NCBI RefSeq assembly: GCF_000416985.1
Contig: NZ_ATDL01000016.1
Coordinates: forward strand, 62,001-126,000
Direction of reading: 5' to 3'
Source: Sphingobacterium paucimobilis HER1398
Lineage (GTDB): Bacteria; Bacteroidota; Bacteroidia; Sphingobacteriales; Sphingobacteriaceae
Length of the DNA stretch: 64,000 nucleotides
Shown here: positions 27,101-36,366 of the stretch, one piece after another
Numbering within the stretch: position 1 is the first letter of the stretch
How the letters are laid out: each line of letters begins with the position of its first letter
Translations under genes and position numbers: made by a program
The notes under the pieces: generated by a model
Database searches by the model: none
What the model was told of the DNA's origin: nothing
What the model saw: only the letters and a program-made list of their open reading frames with translations

Positions 27101-27135
27101 AAGGCCCTTGTTTATAACTAACAAGGGCTTTTTTT
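27101..27135. terminator. Terminator after the PepSY gene, possibly bidirectional
   Basis: GCCCTTGTT (27104-27112) pairs with AACAAGGGC (27120-27128) around a 7-base loop, followed by a run of seven or more T. The convergent holin-like gene ends just beyond. Confidence 0.85.
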
Positions 27136-27147
27136 ATCTCTTGATTC

Positions 27148-27495
27148 CTATTTCTTTCGGCTCAACATACTATCGAGAATCATCTCGATTATTGCAACGA
27201 CAATTGCAAATAATGCTGCGTTCCAAAAACCGTCAACATCAAATTTGGACCCCATTATAGAATCGCTCAGCATGATCATAAGGATAGTGATGATGAATGA
27301 AACCAGTCCAAAAGTAAGCCAATTTAAAGGAAATGTAAACAGTCTCAATATACCACCAACTATGGCATTTACAAAACCGATTACCAAGCCAGTGACTATA
27401 GCCCATCCAAAACCGGCCACATGTGCTCCAGGGATAACATAAGCTGCAATTGCAACAACTAATCCTGTCAATAAAAGGGAAATAATGAATCTCAT
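27148..27495 (-). CDS. Phage-holin-like family 4 membrane protein (YvlD type)
   Basis: 115 residues with four hydrophobic helices (about 2-20, 28-50, 55-78, 88-110) and a short basic tail (SRKK). The pattern G-x-N-A-x-V-G-G-I-L-R-L-F-T-F-P-L-N-x-L-T-F-G is the signature of the superfamily IV 'phage holin' proteins (YvlD-like), widespread chromosomal inner-membrane proteins. No phage gene lies nearby, so the name should not be read as a sign of a prophage. Function unknown. Confidence 0.85.
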   Translation of the reverse strand: MRFIISLLLTGLVVAIAAYVIPGAHVAGFGWAIVTGLVIGFVNAIVGGILRLFTFPLNWLTFGLVSFIITILMIMLSDSIMGSKFDVDGFWNAALFAIVVAIIEMILDSMLSRKK

Positions 27496-27666
27496 AATAG
27501 TACCTGTTTTTAATTAATGCATATTCAAAATTGGTGCCAAATGCTTGACATACGATGCGTCTGAGCCTATACTTGAACAGCATAATGTCAATATGTTAAA
27601 TAGTTTATTATGCTTGCATATGAAAAATGTGTTATCTTTAGTATACATTTTAAACTTAATTATACT

Positions 27667-28080
27667 ATGAGACAGTTATTATTTTCTTTTGCAGCGCTCG
27701 TGTTTTCTATGGCCTCTTATGCGCAAAGTAAGGATCCTATTCTAGGGACGTGGTTAAATCCAAGTGGGGAGGGGAAGGTGGAAATCTATGAATCAAATGG
27801 GAAGTTTTTTGGTAAGTTGTACTTAGTCAAAGATAAGTCAAAGAAAGACGCAAAAAATCCAGATGAAAAATTGAGATCCCGTGATCTAAACGGAATCGTA
27901 TTATTGAAAGATTTTTCAAAGAAAGGGGACTCGTATGAGGACGGAGAAATCTACGATCCCAAAAGTGGCAAGACATATAGTTGTAAGATGAAGCTTAAAG
28001 ATGATGGTAGACTTGATATCCGTGGATTCGTAGGTATCGGTATGTTTGGGAGGACTGAAACCTGGAAACGGGTTAAGTAG
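27667..28080 (+). CDS. Secreted DUF2147-family protein
   Basis: 137 residues from the ATG at 27667, where a clean signal peptide begins (MRQLLFSFAALVFSMASYA-Q); a longer frame from 27610 would add 19 unlikely residues. The mature part has the DUF2147 pattern: DPILGTWLNPSGEGKVEIYE, DLNGIVLLKDF, GEIYDPKSGKTYSCKMKL, LDIRGFVGIGMFGRTETWKRV. This is a small beta-rich, lipocalin-like periplasmic or surface protein of unknown function. A near-consensus -7 element TATCTTTA lies at 27633-27640. Confidence 0.88.
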   Translation: MRQLLFSFAALVFSMASYAQSKDPILGTWLNPSGEGKVEIYESNGKFFGKLYLVKDKSKKDAKNPDEKLRSRDLNGIVLLKDFSKKGDSYEDGEIYDPKSGKTYSCKMKLKDDGRLDIRGFVGIGMFGRTETWKRVK

Positions 28081-28137
28081 TGTGTGCTGATAATATTCAG
28101 GCAAATGATTTCGTAATGGGGTGTGATAAAATTCTGC

Positions 28138-28145
28138 TATCTTTG
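28138..28145 (+). promoter_or_regulatory. -7 promoter element of kbl
   Basis: TATCTTTG matches the Bacteroidota -7 consensus TAnnTTTG exactly, 73 bases before the kbl ATG. Confidence 0.5.
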
Positions 28146-28217
28146 GGGGTAAAATAGAATCTTCCAAGAGCTTAAGGCTTTGGATATTTTAAACCTTTAA
28201 TTTTTTAATTTTTTCAC

Positions 28218-29408
28218 ATGTACAAAACGTTAAAGCCAGCATTAGAAATTGAGTTAGCCGCTATTAAAGAAGCAGGACTTTATAAAGAAGAACGGATCAT
28301 CGTAACCCCTCAGGGAGCAGATATCAAAGTGAGTACGGGACAAGAAGTTGTTAACTTTTGTGCAAACAATTACCTTGGACTTTCATCACATCCAAAAGTT
28401 ATTGATGCGGCAAAGAAAGCTATAGATGACCATGGTTATGGTATGTCTTCGGTTCGGTTCATCTGTGGAACACAAGATGTACACAAAGAATTGGAAGCTA
28501 AGCTGTCCAAGTTTTTAGGAACAGAGGATACTATTCTCTATGCTGCAGCCTTTGATGCAAACGGAGGTGTTTTTGAGCCTTTATTTGGTGCTGATGATGC
28601 TATTATCTCCGATGAGCTGAATCATGCTTCCATTATTGACGGAGTACGTCTATGTAAAGCGCAACGTTTCCGCTATAAGAACTGTGATATGGATGACTTA
28701 GAAGCGCAATTAAAGGCAGCTTCTGGAGCCCGTCATAAAATCATCGTGACTGATGGTGCGTTCTCGATGGATGGTTCTGTTGCTCCATTAGATAAAATCT
28801 GTGATTTGGCAGATAAATATGAAGCTTTAGTGATGATCGATGAGTCCCACTGCTCGGGTTTCATCGGTAAGACAGGCAGAGGTACGCATGAGCTATTTGA
28901 TGTCATAGATCGTATTGATATTATAACAGGTACTTTAGGTAAAGCTTTAGGGGGCGCTTCCGGAGGGTTTACTTCAGGTAAAAAAGAGATTATCGATATG
29001 CTGCGTCAGCGTTCTAGACCGTACCTTTTTTCAAACACCTTAGCTCCTGCGATTACAGGTGCGTCTGTGGCTGTATTAGATATGCTGAGTGAAACGACAG
29101 AATTGAGAGATAAATTAGAATCGAATACATTGTATTTCCGGGAGCAGATGACTGCTGCAGGTTTTGATATTAAACCTGGATTTCATCCAATCGTGCCTGT
29201 GATGCTTTATGATGCTAAGTTGGCGCAGGAGTTTGCTGCTAAAATGTTAGACGAAGGAATCTATGTAATTGGTTTTTACTATCCTGTGGTGCCTCAGGGC
29301 AAAGCTCGGATTCGTGTGCAGATATCTGCTGCCCATGATAAAGCCCATCTGGATAAGGCTATTGCGGCATTTACGAAAGTAGGGAAAGCCCTCGGCGTAA
29401 TCTCGTAA
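28218..29408 (+). CDS. kbl: Glycine C-acetyltransferase (2-amino-3-ketobutyrate CoA ligase)
   Basis: 396 residues, near the E. coli Kbl length (398). A PLP-dependent alpha-oxoamine synthase: [12 protein letters not shown] at 50-61, the DESHCSG aspartate site near 208, and the PLP lysine in GTLGKALGG (Lys242). It cleaves 2-amino-3-ketobutyrate with CoA to glycine and acetyl-CoA in threonine degradation. Threonine dehydrogenase (tdh), its usual partner, is not in the window. Single gene with its own promoter. The related KBL/SPT acyltransferases are possible, but similarity to Kbl at the N-terminus is strong. Confidence 0.9.
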   Translation: MYKTLKPALEIELAAIKEAGLYKEERIIVTPQGADIKVSTGQEVVNFCANNYLGLSSHPKVIDAAKKAIDDHGYGMSSVRFICGTQDVHKELEAKLSKFLGTEDTILYAAAFDANGGVFEPLFGADDAIISDELNHASIIDGVRLCKAQRFRYKNCDMDDLEAQLKAASGARHKIIVTDGAFSMDGSVAPLDKICDLADKYEALVMIDESHCSGFIGKTGRGTHELFDVIDRIDIITGTLGKALGGASGGFTSGKKEIIDMLRQRSRPYLFSNTLAPAITGASVAVLDMLSETTELRDKLESNTLYFREQMTAAGFDIKPGFHPIVPVMLYDAKLAQEFAAKMLDEGIYVIGFYYPVVPQGKARIRVQISAAHDKAHLDKAIAAFTKVGKALGVIS

Positions 29409-29574
29409 ATACGCAAATTACTTGTTAACTAAGAAAGGAAAAAGACATTGCTGATATCATAATAGATCCTTCGCGGCGGTTTTTGATGTAAAAATGTCTT
29501 AAGTATTTGAATGTGAAATCGGAAGGTTAACAAAATAATAATATAAAATACTAAAATTTGAGGTGTAAAATAAT

Positions 29575-29582
29575 TATCTTTG
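29575..29582 (+). promoter_or_regulatory. -7 promoter element of typA
   Basis: TATCTTTG, an exact TAnnTTTG match, 33 bases before the typA ATG. Confidence 0.5.
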
Positions 29583-29614
29583 CACCCTGAATTTAAAACA
29601 AATTTACTTGCTAG

Positions 29615-31414
29615 ATGCAAAATATTAGAAATATAGCGATTATCGCTCACGTCGATCACGGAAAAACTACGTTAGTTGACAAAATCTTACATTTCACGAA
29701 CCAATTTAGAGATAATGACGGTACAGGTGATTTAATTTTAGATAACAACGATTTAGAACGTGAACGCGGTATTACGATCGTTTCGAAAAATGTTGCCGTC
29801 AAATACAAAGACGTTAAGATTAATGTAATCGATACGCCTGGTCACGCCGATTTTGGTGGAGAGGTGGAGCGCGTACTAAAAATGGCGGATGGTGTAGTGT
29901 TGTTGTGTGATGCCTTTGAAGGACCGATGCCTCAGACGCGTTTTGTTACGCAAAAGGCTTTGGCTTTAGGATTAAAACCTATTGTCGTTGTTAATAAAGT
30001 AGATAAGGAAAACTGTCGTCCAGACGAAGTATATGAAAATGTTTTTGATTTATTCTTTAGCTTAGATGCTACCGAAGAGCAACTCGAATTCCCAGTATTA
30101 TACGGATCATCTAAACAAGGATGGATGTCGACAGATTGGAAACAACCGACAGAAGATTTCAGTCCTTTGTTAGATGCAATTATAGAGCATATTCCTGCTG
30201 CACCGCAAGCTGAAGGTACATTACAGATGCAAATTACGTCTTTAGATTACTCTACATTTGTCGGTCGTATAGCGATTGGTCGTGTTGAACGAGGCACTAT
30301 TAAAGAAAATCAGCCTATATCATTAGTAAAACGCGATGGCAAGATTGTAAAAAGCCGTGTTAAGGAACTTCAGATATTTGAAGGATTGGGACGTCTTAAG
30401 GTTTCTGAGGTAAAGGCTGGTGATATTTGTGCAGTGGTAGGTATTGAAGGTTTTGATATTGGTGATACTATCGCCGATTTCGAGAACCCTGAACAATTGG
30501 AGGTTATCCAAATCGACGAACCTACCATGAACATGTTGTTTACGATTAATAACTCGCCTTTCTTTGGTAAAGAAGGTAAATTAGTTACTTCTCGTCATAT
30601 TCATGACCGTTTACAGAAAGAATTAGAGAAAAACTTAGCATTACGTGTCGTTCCTACGGAATCTCCGGATGCATGGTTGGTATACGGTCGTGGTATCTTA
30701 CACTTGTCCGTACTTATTGAAACTATGCGTCGTGAAGGCTATGAATTACAAGTTGGACAACCGCAGGTTATCGTTAAAGAAATCGATGGTAAAAAGTGTG
30801 AACCAGTAGAGGTATTGGTTGTAGATGTCCCTGGTGATGTGTCTGGTAAAGTAATCGAATTGGTAACACAGCGTAAAGGTGAGTTGTTGATTATGGAAGC
30901 AAAAGGTGAAATGCAGCACTTGGAATTCGAAATTCCGTCACGCGGTATCATCGGATTGCGCAACAATATCCTGACTGCTACAGCTGGTGAGGCTGTAATG
31001 GCGCACCGTCTTAAAGGCTATGAGCCTTGGAAAGGAACAATCCCTGGCCGTCTGCACGGTGTCTTGATTTCTTTAGATAAAGGTACTACAACAGCTTACT
31101 CTATTGATAAGTTACAAGATCGTGGTAAGTTCTTTGTTGAACCAGGAGTAGAGATCTACGAAGGACAGATTTTAGGAGAGCATATCAGAGACAACGATTT
31201 GACAATTAATATTGTTAAGGCTAAGCAATTGACAAATATGCGTGCGTCCGGTACGGATGATAACACACGTATTGCTCCTGCTATTAAGTTCTCGTTAGAG
31301 GAATCAATGGAATATATCCAAGGCGACGAATATATTGAGGTAACACCTCAGTCTATACGCTTACGTAAAATTTACCTAACGGAAAATGAGCGTAAGGTAA
31401 ACAAGAAAGTTTAA
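29615..31414 (+). CDS. typA: Ribosome-associated GTPase TypA/BipA
   Basis: 599 residues. The GTPase motifs are G1 AHVDHGKTT, G2 RERGITI, G3 DTPGHADFGGEVERVLKM and G4 NKVD. EF-G-like domains follow, and a C-terminal BipA-specific region (GEAVMAHRLKGYEPWKG, GTTTAYSIDKLQDRGKFFVEPG). It binds the ribosome and supports assembly and growth under cold or stress. Length is normal. It stands alone and ends at a strong terminator. Confidence 0.95.
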   Translation: MQNIRNIAIIAHVDHGKTTLVDKILHFTNQFRDNDGTGDLILDNNDLERERGITIVSKNVAVKYKDVKINVIDTPGHADFGGEVERVLKMADGVVLLCDAFEGPMPQTRFVTQKALALGLKPIVVVNKVDKENCRPDEVYENVFDLFFSLDATEEQLEFPVLYGSSKQGWMSTDWKQPTEDFSPLLDAIIEHIPAAPQAEGTLQMQITSLDYSTFVGRIAIGRVERGTIKENQPISLVKRDGKIVKSRVKELQIFEGLGRLKVSEVKAGDICAVVGIEGFDIGDTIADFENPEQLEVIQIDEPTMNMLFTINNSPFFGKEGKLVTSRHIHDRLQKELEKNLALRVVPTESPDAWLVYGRGILHLSVLIETMRREGYELQVGQPQVIVKEIDGKKCEPVEVLVVDVPGDVSGKVIELVTQRKGELLIMEAKGEMQHLEFEIPSRGIIGLRNNILTATAGEAVMAHRLKGYEPWKGTIPGRLHGVLISLDKGTTTAYSIDKLQDRGKFFVEPGVEIYEGQILGEHIRDNDLTINIVKAKQLTNMRASGTDDNTRIAPAIKFSLEESMEYIQGDEYIEVTPQSIRLRKIYLTENERKVNKKV

Positions 31415-31420
31415 CACACA

Positions 31421-31450
31421 AAAAGGCCAGTCAAATTTGACTGGCCTTTT
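31421..31450. terminator. Bidirectional terminator, perfect 30-bp palindrome
   Basis: Two 15-base arms (31421-31435 and 31436-31450) beginning AAAAGGCCAG and ending CTGGCCTTTT, with further T after. It separates typA from the convergent ecotin gene. Confidence 0.9.
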
Positions 31451-31473
31451 TTATTTCCAAAGCTTTATATAGT

Positions 31474-31977
31474 CTATTTTTTCTTGACGCGTTCTTCTGC
31501 TGCAACATAGACATCTTCTTCCGCTTTATAGATCTTGAATTGCACCTCATATTCATCAGGTACATAGATTACGATCGGTAGTCTTCCATTGTAGCGCACC
31601 ATCTCTGGTTGTGCTGAAACAAATAGATGCCTATTGGGAGCATCTGGACAGCCCATTTGTGTCGAAACGACATTGCCATTGGTTTTGAATACATAGTAAT
31701 CATATCCCCATCCCTGTAAATCCTTCTTTTCTAACGTTCCCTGTAGGGAAAAGTGATTGCAACCATCAACCTCCATCCATTTACCAACATTGAATTCGAT
31801 CTTCTTGTTGTCGTCATTTTTAGAATGAGGTACCTCGATGATCATTTTCTTATATCCTTTTTCGGGAACCGGGAATATATCCGTGTTTTGTTTTAGGACA
31901 GATTGTGCCATAGTCATTGTTGTCAAGCTTAAGAGACCCAATAAAACGGTAAAGGTCTTGAGAAGTTGTTTCTTCAT
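31474..31977 (-). CDS. eco: Ecotin-family serine protease inhibitor
   Basis: 167 residues with a signal peptide (cleavage near TMAQ-S). The mature part matches ecotin closely: VEVDC-like EVDGCNHF (Cys73), LQGWGYDYYVF at 87-97, VSTQMGCPD (Cys110), RYNGRLPIVIYVPDEYEVQFKIYKAEE. Cys73 and Cys110 align with the ecotin disulfide. The E. coli reactive bond is Met84-Met85 in STMMAC; here the aligned residues are Gln107-Met108, so P1 appears to be Gln. Ecotin is a periplasmic dimer that inhibits trypsin-fold proteases and protects against host enzymes. Single gene, convergent with typA. Confidence 0.9.
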   Translation of the reverse strand: MKKQLLKTFTVLLGLLSLTTMTMAQSVLKQNTDIFPVPEKGYKKMIIEVPHSKNDDNKKIEFNVGKWMEVDGCNHFSLQGTLEKKDLQGWGYDYYVFKTNGNVVSTQMGCPDAPNRHLFVSAQPEMVRYNGRLPIVIYVPDEYEVQFKIYKAEEDVYVAAEERVKKK

Positions 31978-32069
31978 ATTTGTTTGTGTTTAAAAGAATA
32001 CTGTTCTGTTTATACCAAATATGATTCCAAAAACGCAAAAAGGTTTAATAAACAGCTGTTATGAATGTC

Positions 32070-33179
32070 TTATCCTGATTTTTTTGACATTTCGTAGCTT
32101 TCCGTGAGCTTATCCAGGCGTTTTTGAATAGCGATATCAATACGCTGAGGTATCAATTGGTTCAACGCATTTTTCTCGATATCTATATTGGATGTTGACT
32201 CAAATAAATGCACCGTCCGCTGGTTATGAAGGGCGACATCGTATGGGTCCTTGGCACTCATCAATTTGACAAAGACGGGGAGACACTCGAAGAATATGAA
32301 AAGCAAGGCTATAAAGATCACCGCATATTTGGTCGAATCATTTTCTGTGCCATCAGCATTTTTATGGAGGTTGGCCAAGGCGGTATTTCTGTCGGCAAAG
32401 CCAGCTATATTCACGGCGCTGTCCAGACTGGTTTCTGATAGAATTCGTTGATCTAGCAATCCTTCTTTTTCTTTTCTGACCAAGAGTTGATTCTCTTTGT
32501 TTTGAATTCTATTTCTTAACGTATCTAAAAATATTTCCTCTTTTTTGAGATTCTCTTCCTTACGTTTGGCGTGGGTGCCATATCCTAATACGCCTGAGGT
32601 TACCATGGTTTTTGTACCAAATATCTCGTGATTGAGCTGCTGTCTAGATGTCTTGATTGTAGATTCCAAAGAGTCCGCTTGACGTTTTAACGTCTGCAGT
32701 TGCGTATACTCGACTTGATATTTGCTCTCAAAGGTATGATTTAGCGTGTCTATACGTGCATGTTGCTGTTTTAGGTATTCAACTCGAAGATGTTCCTTTA
32801 TTTCTTTGTCGAAAATTTTAAGTTCTAGAGGGCGAGAGATGACGATACCAATTAAAATAGCTAACAATATGCGGGGCAAAGCTTGGAGCAGTTGTTTGCC
32901 GTAGCTTCCCGACTTGTTCATACTAAGAACAATGTAGCGGTCAAGATTGAAGATGGCCAGCCCCCATATCATTCCAAAGAAGCTGGCGTATAAGGGAGCT
33001 AGCGAACTGCCGCTAAAGACAAAGAATAGTGCGTAACCTCCTGCTAGACTCGCGAAAAGTCCGGTAAAGAAAATGGTAGCCCCTATACTGACATATTTGC
33101 TGTGTTCTTCTGGAAATTGAGAAAGCGTTTCTTTGTGCACTCCGGCACACCACCAGAAAAAAGATTTTAATGTACTCAT
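32070..33179 (-). CDS. DUF4407-family membrane protein
   Basis: 369 residues. An opening FFWWCAGVHKETLSQFP pattern leads into membrane helices at about 30-50, 58-80 and 100-120 (FFMIWGLAIFNLDRYIV between them). A long charged coiled coil spans about 130-265, and a last membrane helix lies near 285-305 before a soluble tail. This layout is that of DUF4407 proteins of Bacteroidota and Actinobacteria, whose function is unknown. The coiled coil would lie on one side of the inner membrane. Single gene. Confidence 0.85.
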   Translation of the reverse strand: MSTLKSFFWWCAGVHKETLSQFPEEHSKYVSIGATIFFTGLFASLAGGYALFFVFSGSSLAPLYASFFGMIWGLAIFNLDRYIVLSMNKSGSYGKQLLQALPRILLAILIGIVISRPLELKIFDKEIKEHLRVEYLKQQHARIDTLNHTFESKYQVEYTQLQTLKRQADSLESTIKTSRQQLNHEIFGTKTMVTSGVLGYGTHAKRKEENLKKEEIFLDTLRNRIQNKENQLLVRKEKEGLLDQRILSETSLDSAVNIAGFADRNTALANLHKNADGTENDSTKYAVIFIALLFIFFECLPVFVKLMSAKDPYDVALHNQRTVHLFESTSNIDIEKNALNQLIPQRIDIAIQKRLDKLTESYEMSKKSG

Positions 33180-33423
33180 TATATTGAACTTGAGCTAGAA
33201 TAGTTTTTTTCAAAAGTATAAATGATATGGGAATCTTTAACATGATTTTCGGTGAACGTCAGCAAATAAGCGGTGAAACAAGAATTTGTCGCTAAATTTA
33301 TATAAGTTTGTAGGGTCAAATTAAAACCGAAATTTGAATCATAAGTGTAGAGAGTAAATTCCGGTCAAGGGATGATACTTGAGCTAGATAGAACGAAAAA
33401 TAGAAGAATATAAATAGATTGAA

Positions 33424-35538
33424 ATGAGTAAAAAAAACTTCATTCCATTTTTGGTTGTTGCCTCCATGTTCGTAGGGTGTAATAACGAAGAAAAAAGTAC
33501 GGGTTCTGATAATCCGTTTTTGGCGAGTTATGACACGCCATTTAATGTTCCACCTTTTGACAAAATCAAAGATGAACATTTTAGACCTGCTTTTGAAGAG
33601 GCACTTAAACAACATAATTTGGAAATTGACAGTATTGTCAATAATACAGAAGAGCCTAATTTTCTGAATACTATAGTTGCCTTGGAGAATGCAGGAACAT
33701 TATTGGGTAATGTATCTACAGTCTTCTATAATTTGAATTCGGCAAATACCAACGATACTATTCAAGCTATAGCTAAAGATTTGGCACCTCAGATATCTGC
33801 GCATAGTGACGAGATTAAATTAAATGCAAAGCTTTTTGATAGGGTTAAAGCTGTATATGCGAAGAAAGATGCTCTTGGATTAGATGCGGAGGATCAGAAA
33901 TTACTGGAAGAAACATATAAAGGTTTTGTAAGAGCCGGAGCCAACCTGTCTGAAGCAGATAAGGCTAAGTTGAAACAAATTAATGCCGATCTTTCCGTAT
34001 TGACAACCCAGTTTGGACAAAATTTATTAGCAGAAACGAATGCTTACGAATTGGTTGTTGATAAGAAAGAGGATTTAGCGGGCTTGCCTGAAGGTTTGAT
34101 CGCGGCGGCGGCAGAAACTGCAAAAGCCAAAGGTAAAGAAGGAAAATGGGTGTTTACACTTTCTAACCCTTCGGTAATGCCATTCTTACAATATGCGGAC
34201 AGTAGAGAGTTACGCAAGGAAATATGGAACGCATACCAGTCACGTGCTAATAACGATAATGATAGCGATAATAAGGCAGACTTGGTCAAGATCGCCAACC
34301 TACGTTTAGAAAAGGCTAAGCTGTTAGGCTATACGTCGCATGCTGCTTATGTTTTAGAGGAATCAATGGCGGGCAACCCTAGAAATGTGTATAGCTTGTT
34401 GAATAAACTATGGGGACCTGCACTTGCAAAAGCGAAGGTCGAAGCTGCAGATATTCAGAAAGAGATTGAGGCAGCGAAAGATACCTTTAAGGTAGCACCA
34501 TATGACTGGAGATATTACGCTGAGAAGATACGAGTTAAACGTTTTGCCTTGAATGAGGAAGAAATTAAACCATATTTTAGTTTATCCGCCGTCCGTGAAG
34601 GTGCTTTTGCTACTGCTACAAAATTATGGGGAATTACCTTTGTCGCATTAAACAACGTACCTACATATCATGAAGAAGTGGAAGTGTATGAAGTGAAAGA
34701 TAAAGACGGTTCTCATCTGGGAATATTATATGCAGATTTCTTCCCTCGTGATTCAAAACGCGGTGGCGCATGGATGACTTCGTACCGTAGCCAACAAACG
34801 AAAGATGGCAAGCGTGTAGCACCAGTAATCTCCATTGTATGCAATTTTACGAAGCCTGTTGGTGATCAGCCCGCATTATTGACATTTGATGAAGCTACGA
34901 CATTATTTCATGAGTTTGGACATGCTTTACATGGATTGTTTTCCAACGTAAAATATAAGTCGTTGGCTGGTACTTCAGTTTCGCGCGACTTTGTAGAGCT
35001 GCCGTCTCAGGTAATGGAAAATTGGGCTGCAGATCCTGAAGTGTTGAAAACGTATGCTAAACATTACAAAACAGGAGAAGCTATTCCTGATTCATTGATC
35101 GCTAAAATGGAAAAAGCTGGGACTTTTGACCAAGGATTTGCGACAACAGAATATGTCGCTGCATCATTATTGGATATGAATTACCATGCTGCGACTTCTG
35201 CAATCAGTACAGATGTCAATGCTTTTGAAAAAGCAGCGATGACCAAGGTAGGCTTGATTGATGCGATTATTCCACGTTACAGAAGCACTTATTTTCAGCA
35301 CATCTTCTCTGGTGGATACTCTGCGGGATACTATGCTTACATATGGGCAGAAGTCTTAGATGCTGATGCATTTGCCGCTTTTAAAGAAAAGGGGTTATTT
35401 GACCAGGCTACAGCAGATTCTTTCCGTAAGAACATTTTAGAAAAAGGAGGAACGGGAGACCCTGCAGAATTGTATAAAGCGTTTAGAGGTAAAGATCCAG
35501 ATCCTATTCATTTGATGAAGAAGAGAGGACTGAATTAA
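33424..35538 (+). CDS. dcp: M3-family peptidyl-dipeptidase, lipoprotein (Dcp type)
   Basis: 704 residues with a lipoprotein signal (VASMFVGC, Cys19). The M3 zinc motif HEFGHALHG lies near residue 495, preceded by the family segment around RGGAWMTSYRSQ. The C-terminal end (GGTGDPAELYKAFRGKDPDPIHLMKKRGL) is typical of Dcp. It removes C-terminal dipeptides from peptides in the periplasm. It belongs to the M3A thermolysin-like oligopeptidases; OpdA-type specificity cannot be excluded. A -7 element TAAGTTTG lies at 33303-33310, giving a leader of roughly 110 bases. A terminator follows. Confidence 0.92.
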   Translation: MSKKNFIPFLVVASMFVGCNNEEKSTGSDNPFLASYDTPFNVPPFDKIKDEHFRPAFEEALKQHNLEIDSIVNNTEEPNFLNTIVALENAGTLLGNVSTVFYNLNSANTNDTIQAIAKDLAPQISAHSDEIKLNAKLFDRVKAVYAKKDALGLDAEDQKLLEETYKGFVRAGANLSEADKAKLKQINADLSVLTTQFGQNLLAETNAYELVVDKKEDLAGLPEGLIAAAAETAKAKGKEGKWVFTLSNPSVMPFLQYADSRELRKEIWNAYQSRANNDNDSDNKADLVKIANLRLEKAKLLGYTSHAAYVLEESMAGNPRNVYSLLNKLWGPALAKAKVEAADIQKEIEAAKDTFKVAPYDWRYYAEKIRVKRFALNEEEIKPYFSLSAVREGAFATATKLWGITFVALNNVPTYHEEVEVYEVKDKDGSHLGILYADFFPRDSKRGGAWMTSYRSQQTKDGKRVAPVISIVCNFTKPVGDQPALLTFDEATTLFHEFGHALHGLFSNVKYKSLAGTSVSRDFVELPSQVMENWAADPEVLKTYAKHYKTGEAIPDSLIAKMEKAGTFDQGFATTEYVAASLLDMNYHAATSAISTDVNAFEKAAMTKVGLIDAIIPRYRSTYFQHIFSGGYSAGYYAYIWAEVLDADAFAAFKEKGLFDQATADSFRKNILEKGGTGDPAELYKAFRGKDPDPIHLMKKRGLN

Positions 35539-35556
35539 TTAAATCCTTAAATAGAT

Positions 35557-35597
35557 AAAGGGACTGATTTCTGAAAACGGAGTCAGTCCCTTTTTTT
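35557..35597 (+). terminator. Terminator after the M3 peptidase gene
   Basis: AAAGGGACTGA pairs with TCAGTCCCTTT over 11 bases (35557-35567 with 35583-35593), followed by a run of T. Confidence 0.85.
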
Positions 35598-35689
35598 ATT
35601 CAATTTTTCACTCATTTGTTTTTTGACCAAGGTACTATCTTGTTTCTAATAAGTTAGATCTTAAGATACTTTTTAACTAGGGATTATGT

Positions 35690-35760
35690 AGCTTTAACAT
35701 AGCTATGGGCTAGACTAGGGTTATGTTAAGGCTATGTTAAAGCTGTCTAAAAGATAGCTT
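35690..35760. repeat. Inverted repeat with 11-bp phasing
   Basis: AGCTTTAACATAGC (35690-35703) is the exact reverse complement of GCTATGTTAAAGCT (35731-35744), with a 27-base loop. TTATGTTAA (35721) and CTATGTTAA (35732) are 11 bases apart, and GCT-like trinucleotides recur at 35691, 35702, 35731 and 35742. A second hairpin, AGCTGTCT/AGATAGCT (with one G-T pair), ends near 35759. It is similar in period to the repeat at 8658-8701. Confidence 0.6.
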
Positions 35761-35915
35761 ATTACCTAATCTAGCAATAAAGAGATCCGACCTGTTATGA
35801 ACAAAGGTCTGCGTACATTTGTGCGGTAGTATAGCAGAGATAAAATAAAATTTAATAAAAGTTTTTCTATTGCCACTCTTTTATTTACATTTGGTCTAAA
35901 TAAAAATTATAGTTT

Positions 35916-36233
35916 ATGTGTCAATCTATCACATTGGGTTCGAAAGGCAATACAACCATTAGTTACTGTAGCAAATGCAAAAATCATTATATATGGCAAG
36001 GGGCTTTTATATTAACCTTTAATCCCTTTCAATATGATTGTTTTCTAGAAGAAATAAATAAAAGAATAGGTGCAGAAGAATTCTTGGGATTCCCTGATGG
36101 AATATCCCGAATATTGCTGCCGACACCAGTACAAGAAATTCTATTTACATTTTCAGAGGATGAATGGCGTGATTTTACGAGTACACTACAAGAGGCCTAT
36201 TATATGCGTGAAATTTATCAGATAATAAATTAA
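35916..36233 (+). CDS. Small protein resembling DUF6686
   Basis: 105 residues, no signal peptide. An N-terminal pair of cysteines (CSKCKNHYIWQGAFILTF) suggests a partial zinc-binding or thiol site. The rest (PFQYDCFLEEINKR, ISRILLPTPVQEILFTFSEDEWRDF) fits a small cytoplasmic family in Bacteroidota that I recall as DUF6686; the assignment comes from memory of the pattern. Codon content and the length of the frame support a real gene. Function unknown. Confidence 0.65.
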   Translation: MCQSITLGSKGNTTISYCSKCKNHYIWQGAFILTFNPFQYDCFLEEINKRIGAEEFLGFPDGISRILLPTPVQEILFTFSEDEWRDFTSTLQEAYYMREIYQIIN

Positions 36234-36331
36234 AAATATTAAGTCCTGGATGCTTGTCTTTTAATGACTGGCGTCTAGGCACAAACAACAGTTTTATAAA
36301 TAATTTTCTCTCTCTTCTTTTTATAGACTGT

Positions 36332-36360
36332 AAATCCCCTTAGTCAGACTTTGGGGATTT
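36332..36360. terminator. Possible terminator before the end of the ABC exporter gene
   Basis: AAATCCCC (36332-36339) pairs with GGGGATTT (36353-36360) with a 13-base loop. It lies between the convergent 105-codon gene and the ABC transporter gene. T-runs are modest on both sides. Confidence 0.55.
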
Positions 36361-36366
36361 CTCTTA

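Larger units (their letters stand above)
35539..35915. other. 377-base intergenic region with a terminator and an 11-bp-phased repeat
   Basis: After the peptidase terminator (35557-35597), the stretch 35690-35760 holds a long inverted repeat and an 11-base-period pattern (listed separately). No open frame with protein-like content was seen. The last part (35800-35915) is A/T-rich and can carry the promoter of the downstream 105-codon gene. Confidence 0.6.

Noticed and set aside
27148..27495. Holin-like gene as a sign of a prophage
   Set aside because: This family is a common chromosomal membrane protein and no other phage gene, integrase or attachment site is near.
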